Positions 1 to 11,924 of a stretch of DNA of 64,000 nt are shown here, piece by piece (positions within the stretch are counted from its first letter, which is position 1; the number at the start of each line of letters is the position of its first letter). A program made the position numbers and the translations under genes. The stretch covers positions 1 through 64,000 of the forward strand of contig CANTFK010000818.1 in assembly GCA_947646735.1 (NCBI GenBank). Reading direction: 5' to 3'. This stretch comes from Peronospora farinosa. Its lineage: Eukaryota > Oomycota > Peronosporomycetes > Peronosporales > Peronosporaceae. The notes under the pieces are model-generated. The model was not told the DNA's origin and made no database searches. It worked only from the letters and a program-made list of their open reading frames with translations.

Positions 1-200
1 ATGAGTTTCAAGACTCGGACATTAAAGTGTCGGCTCGATTACGTGCGAGCCTCCATCGATATTCTATCGATCAAGGGATGTTGTACTATTGTACAGATGT
101 GGCGGATCCTCCGCGTATTGTGTTCCCTCATGAAGAGGACCTCAAATATCGTATCCTTTATGAGATACATGACACCGCCATCGGTCACGTGGCCCGTTAC
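1..200 (+). pseudogene. Ty3/gypsy pol fragment (RNase H-integrase junction)
   Basis: From about position 3 the frame reads through the motif DQGMLYY, then DPPRIVFPHEEDLKYRIL and YEIHDTAIGH. This is the segment just before and into the HHCC zinc-binding region of gypsy integrases (usual pattern: P-H-D-E-D-L-K ... I-L-x-E-x-H-D-x-x-x-x-G-H-x-G). Similarity stops after about position 197, before the rest of the HHCC motif, so only a piece is left. Its start lies outside the window. It is unlike the integrases of elements A-C, so it belongs to another family. Confidence 0.6.
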
Positions 201-616
201 TTAAACCATCTAGATTTACATATAGCCATCACGATTAGTACAGGAAAATTAAGTAGGCGACGTGTCTCACACCTTTTGGGGGACGGGTCAAACCAACAAA
301 GGAGCCTGTGACTTAAGCTCTTACTAGCAGTAGGAATCTTGGGGCTGGAGCCTGTTTTGTTTAAAGGGGAAGTGGGGTAGGTCTGTTTGCCCAGGTCCGC
401 CTTTTTACTATATATTACTCTCGTATGTTTGATACATATAAAAAACTGATAAACTATAATCTCTGTTAAGTTATGGATATTGTCGATCACGATACCCATA
501 GCTAAACGAAGGGAGATCTGGTCTACCACAATTGTGGTCCACATAAAGGTGAGATCGCGACGAAATCTATCAAAACAACTTAACGCGCCTCTAAAAGTTC
601 CCCCCACCCAGATAGT
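201..616. other. Intergenic stretch, no gene seen
   Basis: No convincing coding region, RNA gene or repeat is visible between the gypsy scrap and RPN3. The last 100 bases are presumably the RPN3 promoter and 5' UTR. A C-rich stretch (ccccccaccc) sits about 10 bases before the RPN3 start codon. Confidence 0.4.
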
Positions 617-2391
617 ATGAGTGCGCAGACAACATTCTCGCAGACACCTGCCTACCAGGGTCTATCTGCTCAGGAGGTGGCTGCTGAAGAAGCGCTTGTC
701 TACGAAGGTCAATTACGTTTCCTTTTAGTAGGATGAAACTAAATAGGTTTTCGCTGACTTGATTATATGCTATTTGTATGTAGAATTGAAGCGGACTATT
801 ACTTTGCTGGAAACGGTGGTGAAGACCAACGCGAAAGAGAAGATTCCGCGCATCCTCCGCACCACAAGCAAACTGCGCAAAACGCTGTCGGTGGGACAGC
901 TGCAGCGGGCCGTTGAGCAGCTGCTGCCAGCGCAGAATGCGTCTAAGCACGTTCTACTCACGCTCTTGGCCAAGATTGAGACTAAAGCTCAAGTTGATGC
1001 TGCTGCTAAGGCTCGTGCCACGAAAGACGAGGATGTGGAAATGATGGATGCGTCGCCAGAGGTGGGGGAGACTACAATTGCTACCCCTGCGCCTATTGTG
1101 CTGCCTGTGATGGATCTGATTGAAGTGGAGATTTATCTGTTTCTATATGTGCTGGCGGCGCTAGTTAAATATAAACTGGCACAGGAGGCTTTACAAACGG
1201 TAGACGAAGTAGTTTCTCGATGTCAACAGTTCAACCGTCGCACGCTGGACGTGTTCCAAGCCAAGGTCTTGACGTACTACTCCAATATCCATGAGCAATT
1301 CGGTCACGATCTGCCTGCTATCCGCACCACGCTACTGGAGGCCCATCGCACGTCGTGCTTACGCTACGACGAAGTTGGGCAGGCTACGACAATTAACCTT
1401 CTGCTGCGCAATTACCTACAGGATAATTTGTACGAACAGGCCTACAAGTTTGTGAGTAAGACGACATTCCCCGAAACGGTGTCGAACAACCAGTTTGTTC
1501 GCTACCTGTACTACGTGGGCAAGATGCAGGCGGTGCAGTTGGAGTACACCGAGTCGTATACGAAGCTGATGCAATCCATACGTAAAGCCCCGGCTAACAC
1601 GGCATTTGGCTTTCGACGCACAGTCTACAAGCTTGCAATTATCGTGCAGCTTCTTATGGGTGAGGTTCCCGAACGTAACGTATTCAACCAGGACAAACTC
1701 CGGAAGGCATTGGCGCCGTATCTACAACTTACCAATGTAAGAGTTTGAGATTATATTGATTTATTTATGGAGATTGACCATTGTGGCGACGATTTCAATA
1801 ATGTGACCAGGCTGTCCGCGTGGGTAACCTTGAGGAATTCAATGTGGTTTTGTCACAGCATGGAGCAGTCTTCAAGGCTGATAACACCTACACGCTAATT
1901 CTTCGGTAAGTAAGACGAGTAGTTGGCGATGCCAATCAAATGTGTTACTGGCTGACGTAAATCTGTGTGCTTTCCATAGCTTGCGCCACAACGTCATTAA
2001 GACAGGTCTGCGCAAAATAAGCACGTCGTATTCGCGGATTCTGTTCAAGGACATTTGCGAAAAGCTTGCACTGGAAAACGCGCAGACTGCTGAGTTTGTG
2101 TGTGCTAAGGCTATCCGGGACGGAGTGATTGACGCCGTAATTGACCACGAGAATGGCTGGCTGCAACTCAAGGAGACAGTAAACGTGTATACCACCGACA
2201 ATCCGCAGACCGCCTTCCAGAGGCGTATTACTTTTTGCCTAGACGTGCATAACGAAGCCGTCAAGGCCATGCGTTACCCGCCGGATGCCTACAAGAAGGA
2301 CTTGGAAAGTGCCGAGGAGCGCCTGGAGCGTGAGATGCAGGAAGAGGAGCTTGCCAAGGAAATTGAGGACGAGATGGACGACGGACTTTAA
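617..2391 (+). CDS. RPN3: 26S proteasome regulatory subunit RPN3 (PSMD3)
   Basis: This is a non-ATPase subunit of the 19S lid, with a PCI domain, in the complex that degrades ubiquitylated proteins. Four exons fit: 617-707, 784-1736, 1811-1905 and 1980-2391, all with GT/AG borders and matching phases. They give a protein of about 516 residues, close to the usual 500-535. Exon 2 carries the helical repeat region (motifs [47 protein letters not shown]). Exons 3 and 4 carry the end of the PCI domain ([14 protein letters not shown] and [14 protein letters not shown]), and the C-terminus is acidic. The ATG at 617 is chosen because exon 1 splices in phase onto LKRTITLLE and gives a typical N-terminus; the in-frame ATG at 759 lies inside intron 1. 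The gene runs convergent with the NADH dehydrogenase gene. Exon borders are inferred from splice consensus. Confidence 0.93.
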
Positions 2392-2649
2392 GTTGTCCAG
2401 ACGCTGCTTATTAGTAGTTATCTCGTCCTGCACTGCAATACAACGCCACTGCCACAACACGAGTTAATCTCACCGATAAGGTAATAAAACAAGGTCATGC
2501 CTTATTGCACACATTAAAACTCTCTGACTGCGATAAGTTTCATGGCATTAACTTCGCCAACTGAGTGACTGCATTTCAACATGCAACCATATTTTCTTCG
2601 GTCTTGTCAGAGTTCTGTCCCCTGGCTTATAGCCTCTTCCTCTCGTTCG
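2392..2649. other. Shared 3' region of two convergent genes
   Basis: This 258-bp spacer lies between the stop codons of RPN3 and the NDUFA13 homologue. It is AT-rich with AATAAA-like words (gtaataaaac near 2480). No gene is seen. Confidence 0.4.
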
Positions 2650-3039
2650 CTATTTCTTCTGAGCCCACAAAGGCGCCTGGTAGCGGTCTGAGTGATATGG
2701 CGATTGACCATTCACCCAACCAGGTACGTTTTTCATAACCTGGCGCTCCTTTTCCAAGATGTGCTTCTCCTGCTCCAGATACTCAACGTCTGCCTCAGCC
2801 TGCAGGAACGGCAAAATTGAAATGCGATTTTCACGCTCCTCCTTAGCCACTTCACGATGATGCTTGTTGTGCTGGCCGACCAGATAGTAACCAACAGATG
2901 TGACAAGGAAGGTGCCAAGGAAAAGCGACCAGCCCGGTGGTCCGCGCGTGGCGGGACCATTCTTAACAAACTTGACGGGGTTGAAGCCACCCGACGGCGG
3001 CATTTCCTGATTAGGCGTGTGGAAATTGGGCGTGGCCAT
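2650..3039 (-). CDS. NDUFA13: NADH dehydrogenase 1 alpha subcomplex subunit 13 (GRIM-19 family)
   Basis: An accessory subunit of mitochondrial complex I, anchored in the inner membrane. The 129-residue intact ORF begins MATPNFHTPNQEMPPSGGF. It has one hydrophobic segment at about residues 36-55 (GWSLFLGTFLVTSVGYYLVG), then a basic and acidic helix with the family signature RISILPFLQAEADVEYL, and ends with MKNVPGWVNGQSPYHSD, matching the family's MKDVPxWxVGxSxxHTxR ending. Length is normal (about 120-145). There is no intron. It is divergent from BRF1, with 171 bp between the two start codons. Confidence 0.93.
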   Translation of the reverse strand: MATPNFHTPNQEMPPSGGFNPVKFVKNGPATRGPPGWSLFLGTFLVTSVGYYLVGQHNKHHREVAKEERENRISILPFLQAEADVEYLEQEKHILEKERQVMKNVPGWVNGQSPYHSDRYQAPLWAQKK

Positions 3040-3210
3040 GGCTGCGTTCTGGCGAGGGGCGGCGTGTGACTGACATGGCCCCTACCGCGTCAAATCGGCT
3101 TGTACAGGTATTGGGTGGCTCACACCACTATTGTGTACGTTACGCACTTTAGTTTGACTGGTATTAATGTTACTAGAGTTAAGAGCCTTGGCTAATAAGC
3201 AGATAGCAAT
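3040..3210. promoter_or_regulatory. Short divergent promoter region (NDUFA13 / BRF1)
   Basis: Only 171 bp separate the start codons of two divergent genes, so both promoters and 5' UTRs must lie here or overlap the neighbouring gene. I cannot place a TATA box or a clear initiator motif with confidence. The assignment rests on gene arrangement alone. Confidence 0.5.
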
Positions 3211-5346
3211 ATGACTAGCAGCATCTGTCCCACGTGCTCCTGCACAGAAATCGATGTGGTAGATGTGAGCGGCGAGGCGGTTTGTGTAAGCTGTGGCACT
3301 ATTCTTGAGGAGAACAACATCGTGTCGTCTATCGAGTTTCAGGAGTCTGGCGGCGGCGCGCATTCTGTCGTAGGGCAGTTTGTGTCGGCTACAGCTTCTA
3401 AATCTTACGGTAATATTGGCACTAGCGGCCGCAACTACGGAGTTGAGTCTCGCGCTAATACGCTTGCTAATGGCAAGAAGAAGATTCGCCAGATTGCAGG
3501 CATGTTGAGACTCGGGGACCACTACGTGGACTCGTCCTTTCGTCTCTTCGCTCTGGCGCTTCAGCGCAACTTTACACACGGTCGCAAGACGCAGACGGTT
3601 ATTGCTGCTTGCCTTTATATCGTATGTCGCCGAGAGCGTTCGCCGCACTTGCTCATCGACTTTTCGGATAAGCTGCAGATTAACGTGTACGTGCTCGGCG
3701 GCGTCTTTCTTAAATTCTGCAAGCTGCTACAAATTCATCTTCCGCTCATTGACCCGTCGCTCTATATCCACCGCTTTGCATCGCAACTCAACTTTGCAGG
3801 AAAGACGCACAGCATTGCTACTACGGCACTTCGTCTTGTGGCTACTATGAAGCGCGACTGGATCGAGACAGGTCGTCGGCCCTCGGGTATCTGCGGTGCA
3901 GCGTTACTCATTGCGGCACGCTCGCAGTCGGTCATGTGCAGTCTGCACGACGTCATGGATGTCGTTAATATCGGAGAACGGACGCTTAAGCAGCGACTTT
4001 ATGAGTTCTCACTCACCCCGACAGCGCAATTGACGTACGACCAAGTAGGAAAGCTCGAGATGTCGCGCGTGGAGTGTGATCCACCCAGCTTTCAGCGTCA
4101 CCGAGAGAAGGAAGTAATGGAAATGATGCTTGTTGAATCGAAAAAAGTATTACTGGAGCAGAAATTAGGACACAAAAAGCGACTGACAAGGATTCGGAGA
4201 GGCTCGGACGACGACAGCGATGATGACGAAGTCAGAGACAGCGCCCTGTCCAAAGGCCTGTTGGACAAGAAAGCGCAGCGTATGAAGGATGAGGAGATGT
4301 CGCGCCTCTTGACAAGTGATGCGTACTACAAAAAGAGACAAGGAGAAGCACTTTTTGGTAGCAATTGCACGAATGTGGGAATTAAAGGTTCGGTGATCGG
4401 CAAAGGCAGAGCTGACAAAGAAGACGATGAAGAGATTGATTATGGGTTTGACAACGCGAATGACCAGATTGTTAATCGAGCAAGTCGTTTAGCAGCACAC
4501 GAAGTTTTGATTCGTGTGCGCAAGAAATCAGCTCGTTACATAATGAGGAAACGCGATGAGGCCACTTTCTACAAGACTATAGAACGCGATCTCACAATGG
4601 CACTGGAGGAGGACAACACATCAGCAATGGTTAGCCGAAGCGGAGAAAAAGAGTCACTTGGAGACGTTAATGGTGAAACCAAGCTTATCGATTATTTGTC
4701 ATCTTCGGCAGACGACGAAGTAGGATCTGCAGGAGTAAGGAGACGAAGTTTGCTTGACTTAGCTGAAAGAAGTAGTGATCACGAACAGCGGAGACAAAAT
4801 TTAGGTGGCCATGATCATGGGCACGAGCAAGCTGTGAGAAACATAGAGAAACAGGGCGTCACTGGGAAAGGACACGTTGAGGAGAATGCTGTAGATACTT
4901 TCTCAGACTTGGATGACGATGAAATTAACTCGTTACTGTTAACACGAGAAGAGGCGGAAAAGAAAAGGCTACTATGGGAGAAGATGAACAAGGATTTTAT
5001 TCAAGAGCAGGTACGTCCAATTATCGCAACGCCAGCTCATTAAACTTACTTACGATAGGTTCGTGATTTTTTGTTGCATTACAGGAGCAAAAGCGACTAC
5101 TTGGCTTGTCAGCACCTGATGCCCCAATGAAAAAGAGGAGAAAGAAATTTCCTGATATTGATGCGCCGCCCCCGGACACGGCGCAACACGCAATATATGT
5201 GAGCATGCGTCAAGCACCTCCGAGCTGATGTTCATACTCTTTATCTAACCTTTAACCTTTTAATAACACAGAAATTAAAGAGCCGAAGAATCAACTACGA
5301 AGTCATCGACGAACTTTTTGGAGAAGCTGCAAGCAACGGTTTCTAA
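3211..5346 (+). CDS. BRF1: Transcription factor IIIB subunit BRF1
   Basis: A TFIIB-related factor that binds TBP and recruits RNA polymerase III to tRNA and 5S genes. Three exons fit: 3211-5010, 5085-5198 and 5272-5346, each joining between whole codons, for about 662 residues. The N-terminus has a zinc ribbon (Cys6, Cys9, Cys25, Cys28). Two cyclin-like repeats follow at roughly 90-280 (GKKKIRQIAGMLRLGDHYVD, TVIAACLYIVCRRE, RPSGICGAALLIAARS). After a charged linker, the BRF-specific TBP-binding region is the probable segment around residues 440-470. The last exon encodes KSRRINYEVIDELFG, matching the family's C-terminal box, which supports the downstream introns. Without splicing the ORF ends at 5043. 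Acidic low-complexity stretches (DDDSDDDE) are normal for the family. Confidence 0.92.
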
Positions 5347-5622
5347 GGCACCCCTTTTCGAATTTGCAAAGTGGTACACGCTCGATTTTTGGTGCATTAA
5401 TGAAGGAGACCAAGAGCAACCGTAGCGATTGCCCGCCATTTATACTTTGTGCTGCGACTGTCAATCCCAATGATGCAAGCTAAAGATGTCACGTTTATGG
5501 GGTTTATTAATTGAATCATATTTTAGGTCTGACTAGCTGGCGCTCGAGAATTGGTTTATGTACAACTACCTACATACACAGGATCGAGTAAAGCTTACAG
5601 CAATCAGTTGTCATACTTACAC
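5347..5622. other. Spacer between convergent BRF1 and cyclin genes
   Basis: A 276-bp region between two stop codons. It is AT-rich and presumably holds both 3' UTRs and polyadenylation signals. No gene is seen. Confidence 0.4.
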
Positions 5623-7812
5623 TCAGAATAATAGCACTTCTAGATCATCCAGCAGCAAGCAAGCAACCTCGCCGAACTCGATACTACTGTACTTGGTCGC
5701 GGCGGCGGTCAACTCGGTCGGTTGAATCAAAATTGAAGACAGGTCCTGAGTGCAGGGGACAATCGCCTCAACTGCGTAGCCCGTGAGCTCTACAAGGCGG
5801 TAGTTCCACACAAGGTTTGGCGTCTGGTTCTCGATGTAGCAGTAGGCTGCGAGCAAGCAAGCACAAGCAACGATTGAGGGCTCATAGATAGCTCCAAGTT
5901 TGAAGTCGAGCAGTGAGCACTCCCCAAAATAATTAGCCAGCTGCCCAATAAGTTTGTCTTCCTCTTCAAAGTGCTCCAGGTAATACCCCAGAAAACTGCT
6001 GACGCTCGGTACAGCCAAATTAAACTTTAACACGTTAAGTAGATCTCTTTCACAATCAACCAAGTCCGTCTTCGAGTACGACCGCTCACAGATGTAAAGT
6101 AGATCATCCATATCACACGGATAAATCTCTTCAAACTTGGAAGCTATTAACAATGCTGCCACCCCCACAAGTTGAAAACGTTGAGAATTTACCGATATTT
6201 GTGCCAAATACCGGTCGACATAGTTAACAGTCAGGTACAGCGTTTGTGCCTCAAGCTCAAAACGCTGGTGCACTTCAACAAGCCAGTCCACAAGCACAGC
6301 ACGCATCTTCGGTCGAACACTTTGTTGCTTAGCGAAGATGTCTTCCGTAACGTGGTATCGGTGTTCCCGCGCTCGAAGACTTTCGTAGATGGAGCAACCG
6401 TACTCATCCATCGTGCCTGGGGAGTAAATTCCATGCGGCGAAATGCGCGACTGTACCAGCGAATGATAAGGTGATGCAGGAGCATTCACCTGCTGACAAA
6501 GCATATCGTCATCTGCCGGAAGCAGCGACTTTTTTTCCTCAATCATAAATTCTCGCTCCACTATGTCAACATCCTTAGACACTCCTTTCGACTCCGTATT
6601 AACTTCCTTCACAGCCTCCAGACCCTCCAGACCCTCCAATACTTCTTCGGAATCAACCGCAACCGATTGCTCTTCGAACACTTTATCTTTAGCATGCAGA
6701 TGCTGAGCAGCCTCTAATGCATGTTCATTCGTATAATTGTACAGCCGGGGTGACGTTCTTGTGTCAAGCTCTTCCAGTCCAAAAGATCGTTCCGGTACCT
6801 TTTCCTCGGTCAGACCGATTTCAAAAAATAATTCGACAGTAACCTCATCTTCGTCCTTATTTTCGACCTTCCAATCCTGCCCAACGCCACACCAGTTGGT
6901 TCGAACCTTGCTTTCAAGAATGTCAATCGATGCCTCATTGCTACACTGAGTAGATAAGCTATCTGAAGGAGATACACAGAGCCCATTACATTTAGGATGT
7001 GTCGTGAACTGGCTCTGCAACTTCTCCTCCTCGTCAAACGTATTGTAGCCATCGAACGCTGCGCTGTCACGTAGATATACCTCCTCATCCTCAGGTTCGG
7101 TCTCTACCAGTTCTGACGAGCTTGAAAATGACTTTGGTCCGATTGAAGGAGAGACTGCCAAGTACACCAAAGTCCTTGCACCAGTAGCCTCTTCTTGCTC
7201 CTTTGCTTCGGGCAACAACGCCTCCGATTCTTGCGTTAAAGTCGTTGCCTTCTTTATGCCTACAACTGTCCACTTGGCTGGAAGCTTGGCGTCACTTGCA
7301 TGCCCACCGCCGACTAGAACTGCTGGCATCAGCTCGTCGTCGTCTTCATCCACAGTACTGTAACCGCCAAATGAGTCGTTAAAATCACGCTGCTTCTGCT
7401 CCAGCTGAGCCTCCATCTCAAGTGCGAGCTTTTCGGAGAGTTGTGGCACAGCTTCTATAGCTCTTGCGACTGCCACCGTGGTCACATCTGCCACCACAGG
7501 CATTTCGTCGACAGATTTTAAATTTGGTCTCTGAAGAGACCTTGAATCGTTTGTCGTTTGTCGTCCCCCACTCGGCTCGTATATATAAAAACTAGCACTT
7601 TCATTTGCGACGGCAACATTTAGATGTGCTTCGGCGGCGCGTTGCGCCCGCCGCGCCTCACGGGCGGTTCTGCGTGCCGCTCTACGCTGCTGCTTTGAGA
7701 GTATCTTTGCTTGCCGTTGTTGCACACGACGGTCGTGTCTCTCGGCATCGAAAGTGCTGCGTAGTATCCTCCACTGCGTCTGGACCAGCGCCGAGATCTT
7801 GGTGAACACCAT
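5623..7812 (-). CDS. Mitotic cyclin (A/B type) with a long N-terminal extension
   Basis: Intact 729-residue ORF. The cyclin box N begins with the A/B-cyclin hallmark KMRAVLVDWLVEVHQRF at about residue 505, preceded by the typical YGCSIYESLRAREHRYH. It continues with LTVNYVDRYLA, VGVAALLIASKFEEIYPC and DLVDCERDLLNVLKFNL. A second cyclin fold follows (SVSSFLGYYLEHF, EPSIVACACLLAAYCYIEN). It should bind and activate a mitotic CDK. The N-terminal 500 residues are unusually long, rich in Glu/Asp/Ser and of low complexity, with a basic Arg/Gln-rich start. I did not recognise a sure destruction box. The ATG at 7812 is the furthest upstream, so an internal start remains possible. No intron is needed. 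The A versus B class cannot be settled by eye. Confidence 0.9.
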   Translation of the reverse strand: MVFTKISALVQTQWRILRSTFDAERHDRRVQQRQAKILSKQQRRAARRTAREARRAQRAAEAHLNVAVANESASFYIYEPSGGRQTTNDSRSLQRPNLKSVDEMPVVADVTTVAVARAIEAVPQLSEKLALEMEAQLEQKQRDFNDSFGGYSTVDEDDDELMPAVLVGGGHASDAKLPAKWTVVGIKKATTLTQESEALLPEAKEQEEATGARTLVYLAVSPSIGPKSFSSSSELVETEPEDEEVYLRDSAAFDGYNTFDEEEKLQSQFTTHPKCNGLCVSPSDSLSTQCSNEASIDILESKVRTNWCGVGQDWKVENKDEDEVTVELFFEIGLTEEKVPERSFGLEELDTRTSPRLYNYTNEHALEAAQHLHAKDKVFEEQSVAVDSEEVLEGLEGLEAVKEVNTESKGVSKDVDIVEREFMIEEKKSLLPADDDMLCQQVNAPASPYHSLVQSRISPHGIYSPGTMDEYGCSIYESLRAREHRYHVTEDIFAKQQSVRPKMRAVLVDWLVEVHQRFELEAQTLYLTVNYVDRYLAQISVNSQRFQLVGVAALLIASKFEEIYPCDMDDLLYICERSYSKTDLVDCERDLLNVLKFNLAVPSVSSFLGYYLEHFEEEDKLIGQLANYFGECSLLDFKLGAIYEPSIVACACLLAAYCYIENQTPNLVWNYRLVELTGYAVEAIVPCTQDLSSILIQPTELTAAATKYSSIEFGEVACLLLDDLEVLLF

Positions 7813-9112
7813 GACGGAGTCAGTTGGGCTCCTAATGGAATATGAAAAGTTTTCTTTAGACCTTGATCAAGGCAGACAAGAATTCCGTTACAGTTTTCTT
7901 AGTCCGCTTGGCCGAGGTAGTAGGAATTGACGCTGCAGTTTCTAAGCAAATGCTGCGATGCGCAAGAGTATTTTTATGCAGAAACAACTTATGGATCATC
8001 TCCAAGCAGGCGTACTATATAGTGTTCTTTTTTTGAAAGTTGTGGCTTCTGACAGATATATGGATACACTCTTCAACTTTACGGCTTTGTTTCATTATAA
8101 GCAATTAATGCTAAAGAAGAGGTTTTAAAAAACAAAATTTGACAAAGGTTATAAGTAATTACAAGTATTCAAGTGGGGACGAGCGAACCCACATATGAGA
8201 GACATGTGCCACATGGCTCCGACGAGCAAACGTCGAGCTCAGAGTGTGTTTGTCAAGTGAGCACTGCCGGTAAAGGGTTGTAGAGACACATTCGCGCAGC
8301 ATGACCCGAATAGCGAAAGAACAGCTTGTTTTATTGCTAAGAGGTGTAGACATTTGGCATTCTAATTAATCAGATTTGAGCAAATTTGGTTATTATCAAA
8401 GATGGGTGGTTGATAAATAATGCCTCCTTAAAATAAATAAAAACTATTAATTACTGTTGCAGCTGAACACAATGTTCTACTTACAATTATATCAAAGGCT
8501 ATACTTCAGACATTTGACTTTTTGTTTGTATGGACTACTACTATGTATTGCTCGAGACCAATTATCTATCCGTTATGGAAGTACTTGTAGGGGATCATTG
8601 TCAAATAAAAATTTAGCAGCTAAGTTAAGGTATCAGTTATGGTAGTAACATTTTAGGCAAGTTGCTTGTACCCTTTTTGTTCTCCCCATTCTAAAAGCGT
8701 CTTCCAGGAATGCGCCAACCACAAGCAAGACTCGTCTTTCGTTCCAAAGCCTTTTCTGACGTTTGAAAACGTTTTCGTCGAAGGCTCTCCAACTATCAGC
8801 CTTACTCGAACTGCAGAATGACATGCGTGTATTTGTAATTTATATTCTTCTATGCAGTGTCCGCGACACCGACGAACTGAAACAACCCTGCTTCGAGGCG
8901 CTTGACACGGCGCACCTGCCGAACTGAACCTGCTCGCCGCCTGCAAGAAACCAGATGATTCAATCTTCGTCAAGAGCGGGTAGCCGCAATGCGACGGCGG
9001 CGCTATAAATTCAGCGTGTGCTGACGCTGCACATCTCGACAGCATAGTCAAAGAGTTGCAGAAGGGGATCTTTTGTCAGCAAAAGGAATCATCTGCGTTG
9101 TCTTTATAGCAG
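7813..9112. other. Intergenic region upstream of the cyclin, no clear gene
   Basis: AT-rich DNA between the divergent cyclin and TIM16 genes. Open frames here are short and lack recognisable motifs. The GC-richer part after about 8650 may be the start of the decayed coding region annotated next. I see no RNA gene or repeat. Confidence 0.35.
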
Positions 9113-9312
9113 ATCTCAGCTCTTGCGTGAAGGTTGATCCGAGCGCCCTCGAAGGCAATTATGCTAATATTAAAAACAAAGAGCTTTTTAATGCCGTCAT
9201 ACGTAGAAAGATGAACTAGAAATCGAGAACGACCTAGACGGCAAGTCAGATGTAAGGAGTGGAAGAGCTACTTCATCCGCACGCAAGAGATTCGCTCGGC
9301 TTGAAGCTTAAG
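9113..9312 (+). pseudogene. Possible decayed protein-coding remnant, unknown family
   Basis: One frame reads DLSSCVKVDPSALEGNYANI then KNKELFNAVIRRK without interruption. After a shift of about one base near 9213 it continues as DELEIENDLDGKSDVRSG and SARKRFARLEA, ending at TAA. The composition (charged, helical, coding-like) stands out from the AT-rich flanks. Upstream, KPDDSIFVKSG near 8952 may belong to it. I do not recognise the family, and it could also be chance. Confidence 0.3.
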
Positions 9313-9597
9313 TAGCTCTACAATCGGACTAAGCTCGTAGTCTGACTGTCTCAGGTAAGTTCCGCGCAGATCGCTGTCCACGTTGAAAAAAGTGACTGTC
9401 ATCGTGTCGATTTGCATGCGCTATGATAGCAGCTATAGAGCACCGTGGATAGGTTGCATGGGCTTAAAGGTCAAAATGCAAAATGCAACCTCTTCATATA
9501 TAATTATAGGTTTATTCGCAAATAACGAGTTTGGGATGGTATTTCACTAAATTCGACTTATACTTTTTGTCGGAGCCAACGAGAGTTCGAACACAGC

Positions 9598-9945
9598 ATG
9601 TCGGGACCCTTAGGCAGAATCATCGCGCAGGTGGTAGTTATGGGCGCGGGAATCGTGTCCAAGGCATTTGTGCAGGCCTACCAGCAAGCTGTGCACAACG
9701 CACGTTCAGGAAACACCGGTGCAATGGCTGCCAAGACGGTGGTACGCAAGAATCAAATGTCCAAGCAGCAGGCGCTCGAGATCCTTAATTTCCCCACGAG
9801 CGGCGTGACTCCATCGCCTGAGGAGATCCAGAAGCAGTTCTCAAGGTACTTCGAGTCTAACGATCCGGCCAAGGGCGGATCCTTTTATCTGCAGTCCAAG
9901 ATTTACCGAGCTAAGGAGGCGTTGGAGCTCAAAGACTCGGATTAA
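9598..9945 (+). CDS. PAM16: Mitochondrial import motor subunit TIM16/PAM16
   Basis: A J-like protein of the presequence-translocase motor. It pairs with PAM18 at the matrix face of TIM23 and controls mtHsp70. The 115-residue ORF starts MSGPLGRIIAQVVVMGAGIV (hydrophobic N-terminal anchor). Its degenerate J domain runs over about residues 57-111 (MSKQQALEILNF, then GGSFYLQSKIYRAKEALE, a diagnostic PAM16 string). The HPD motif of true J proteins is absent, with NDP in its place, as expected for PAM16. Length fits the family (about 110-150). No intron is seen. Upstream lies 1.8 kb of gene-poor DNA, and IDI follows about 280 bp downstream on the same strand. Confidence 0.93.
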   Translation: MSGPLGRIIAQVVVMGAGIVSKAFVQAYQQAVHNARSGNTGAMAAKTVVRKNQMSKQQALEILNFPTSGVTPSPEEIQKQFSRYFESNDPAKGGSFYLQSKIYRAKEALELKDSD

Positions 9946-10221
9946 GAAGCGCCACCAAGTGACAAGGCAAACAGTAAGTAGGCAACTTTAAGTGTCAACT
10001 GTGACGAAGAAAGCACTGGCCTTTCAAGTCCCGCACCAGCGAGCGGCTGTGTGAGCTAGACTGATATAGGAAGTTTAGTTACCTTTAGAAAGCTGGGCCT
10101 TTTCTTCGTCGTTTGAACGTAAGGCAGACACATACATAACCTATTAGCCCCTAAATACCTATTGAGACGCCATCTTTGGTTGGTTGAAAATATTTTGTTG
10201 TATCCTCGGTACAAGAGTGAA

Positions 10222-11273
<1,052 letters not shown>

Positions 11274-11685
11274 ACTCGTCAAAAACATACGAGGATCCTT
11301 TTGACTTTTTATTTTTTTAATTGCTTTGGTGCTCAGAGCAAGTTTTGAAGACTAGCATAACGTTCGATAAGAAAAAATCGACCAAGAACTTAAGTATTTG
11401 AAACATGCGCAGAGATGCACTGCCAAGAATGTTACCATGTATCATTCCATCTCACGCAAATTGTAACATCGCACTGCAAGAGTTTATAGTAGATAAGCTG
11501 TTGGTTCAAGCATTAGTGCCATCATTAAAATCTACGGCCGAATTGATCGAGTGAGCAAAGTAACAGCTCTCTACAAATATTGCATTTGCTGTCTCCTCAA
11601 GCTTCGAGTATAGGTTATATAGTTACATATTGCCGGAGCATACCTCGTCCGAGCTTACACTTTAAACGACACCCCAAATGATTAC
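11274..11685. other. Intergenic, no gene seen
   Basis: AT-rich sequence between IDI and the copia-type LTR. Apart from the IDI 3' UTR nothing can be assigned. Confidence 0.4.
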
Positions 11686-11890
11686 TGTCACACTTATCAC
11701 TGCGCAGGTGAGTGTCGTTGGTTCTGTAATACAGTAATACAGAGTAGGGAATAGAGAACACGGAACACTTGCTTCCCACTGAGCAACTTTGGGATTGAGG
11801 AGGGAAAAACCTTGTAGGTGACAACCCCCTCTGTTAGACTAGTTGACAGTTGAGGTATACCTGTTGGTATCTACTGTAGTCTAGTCTAAC
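11686..11890 (-). repeat. 3' LTR of gag-only copia element
   Basis: 205 bp with inverted ends (TGTTAGACTAG at one end, CTAGTCTAACA just inside) and TG...CA termini on the minus strand. Positions 11686-11773 are repeated at 13169-13256. Within it, 11788-11826 is an inverted copy of about 39 bp just outside it at 11890-11932 (few mismatches), so the gag end and LTR can form a large hairpin. Confidence 0.7.
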
Positions 11891-11924
11891 ATTGGGGGTT
11901 GTCACCTACGAGGGTTTTCCCTCC

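Noticed and set aside
8653..9051. 132-codon minus-strand ORF upstream of TIM16
   Set aside because: No recognisable motif and odd composition; the plus strand in this area gives more coding-like text.
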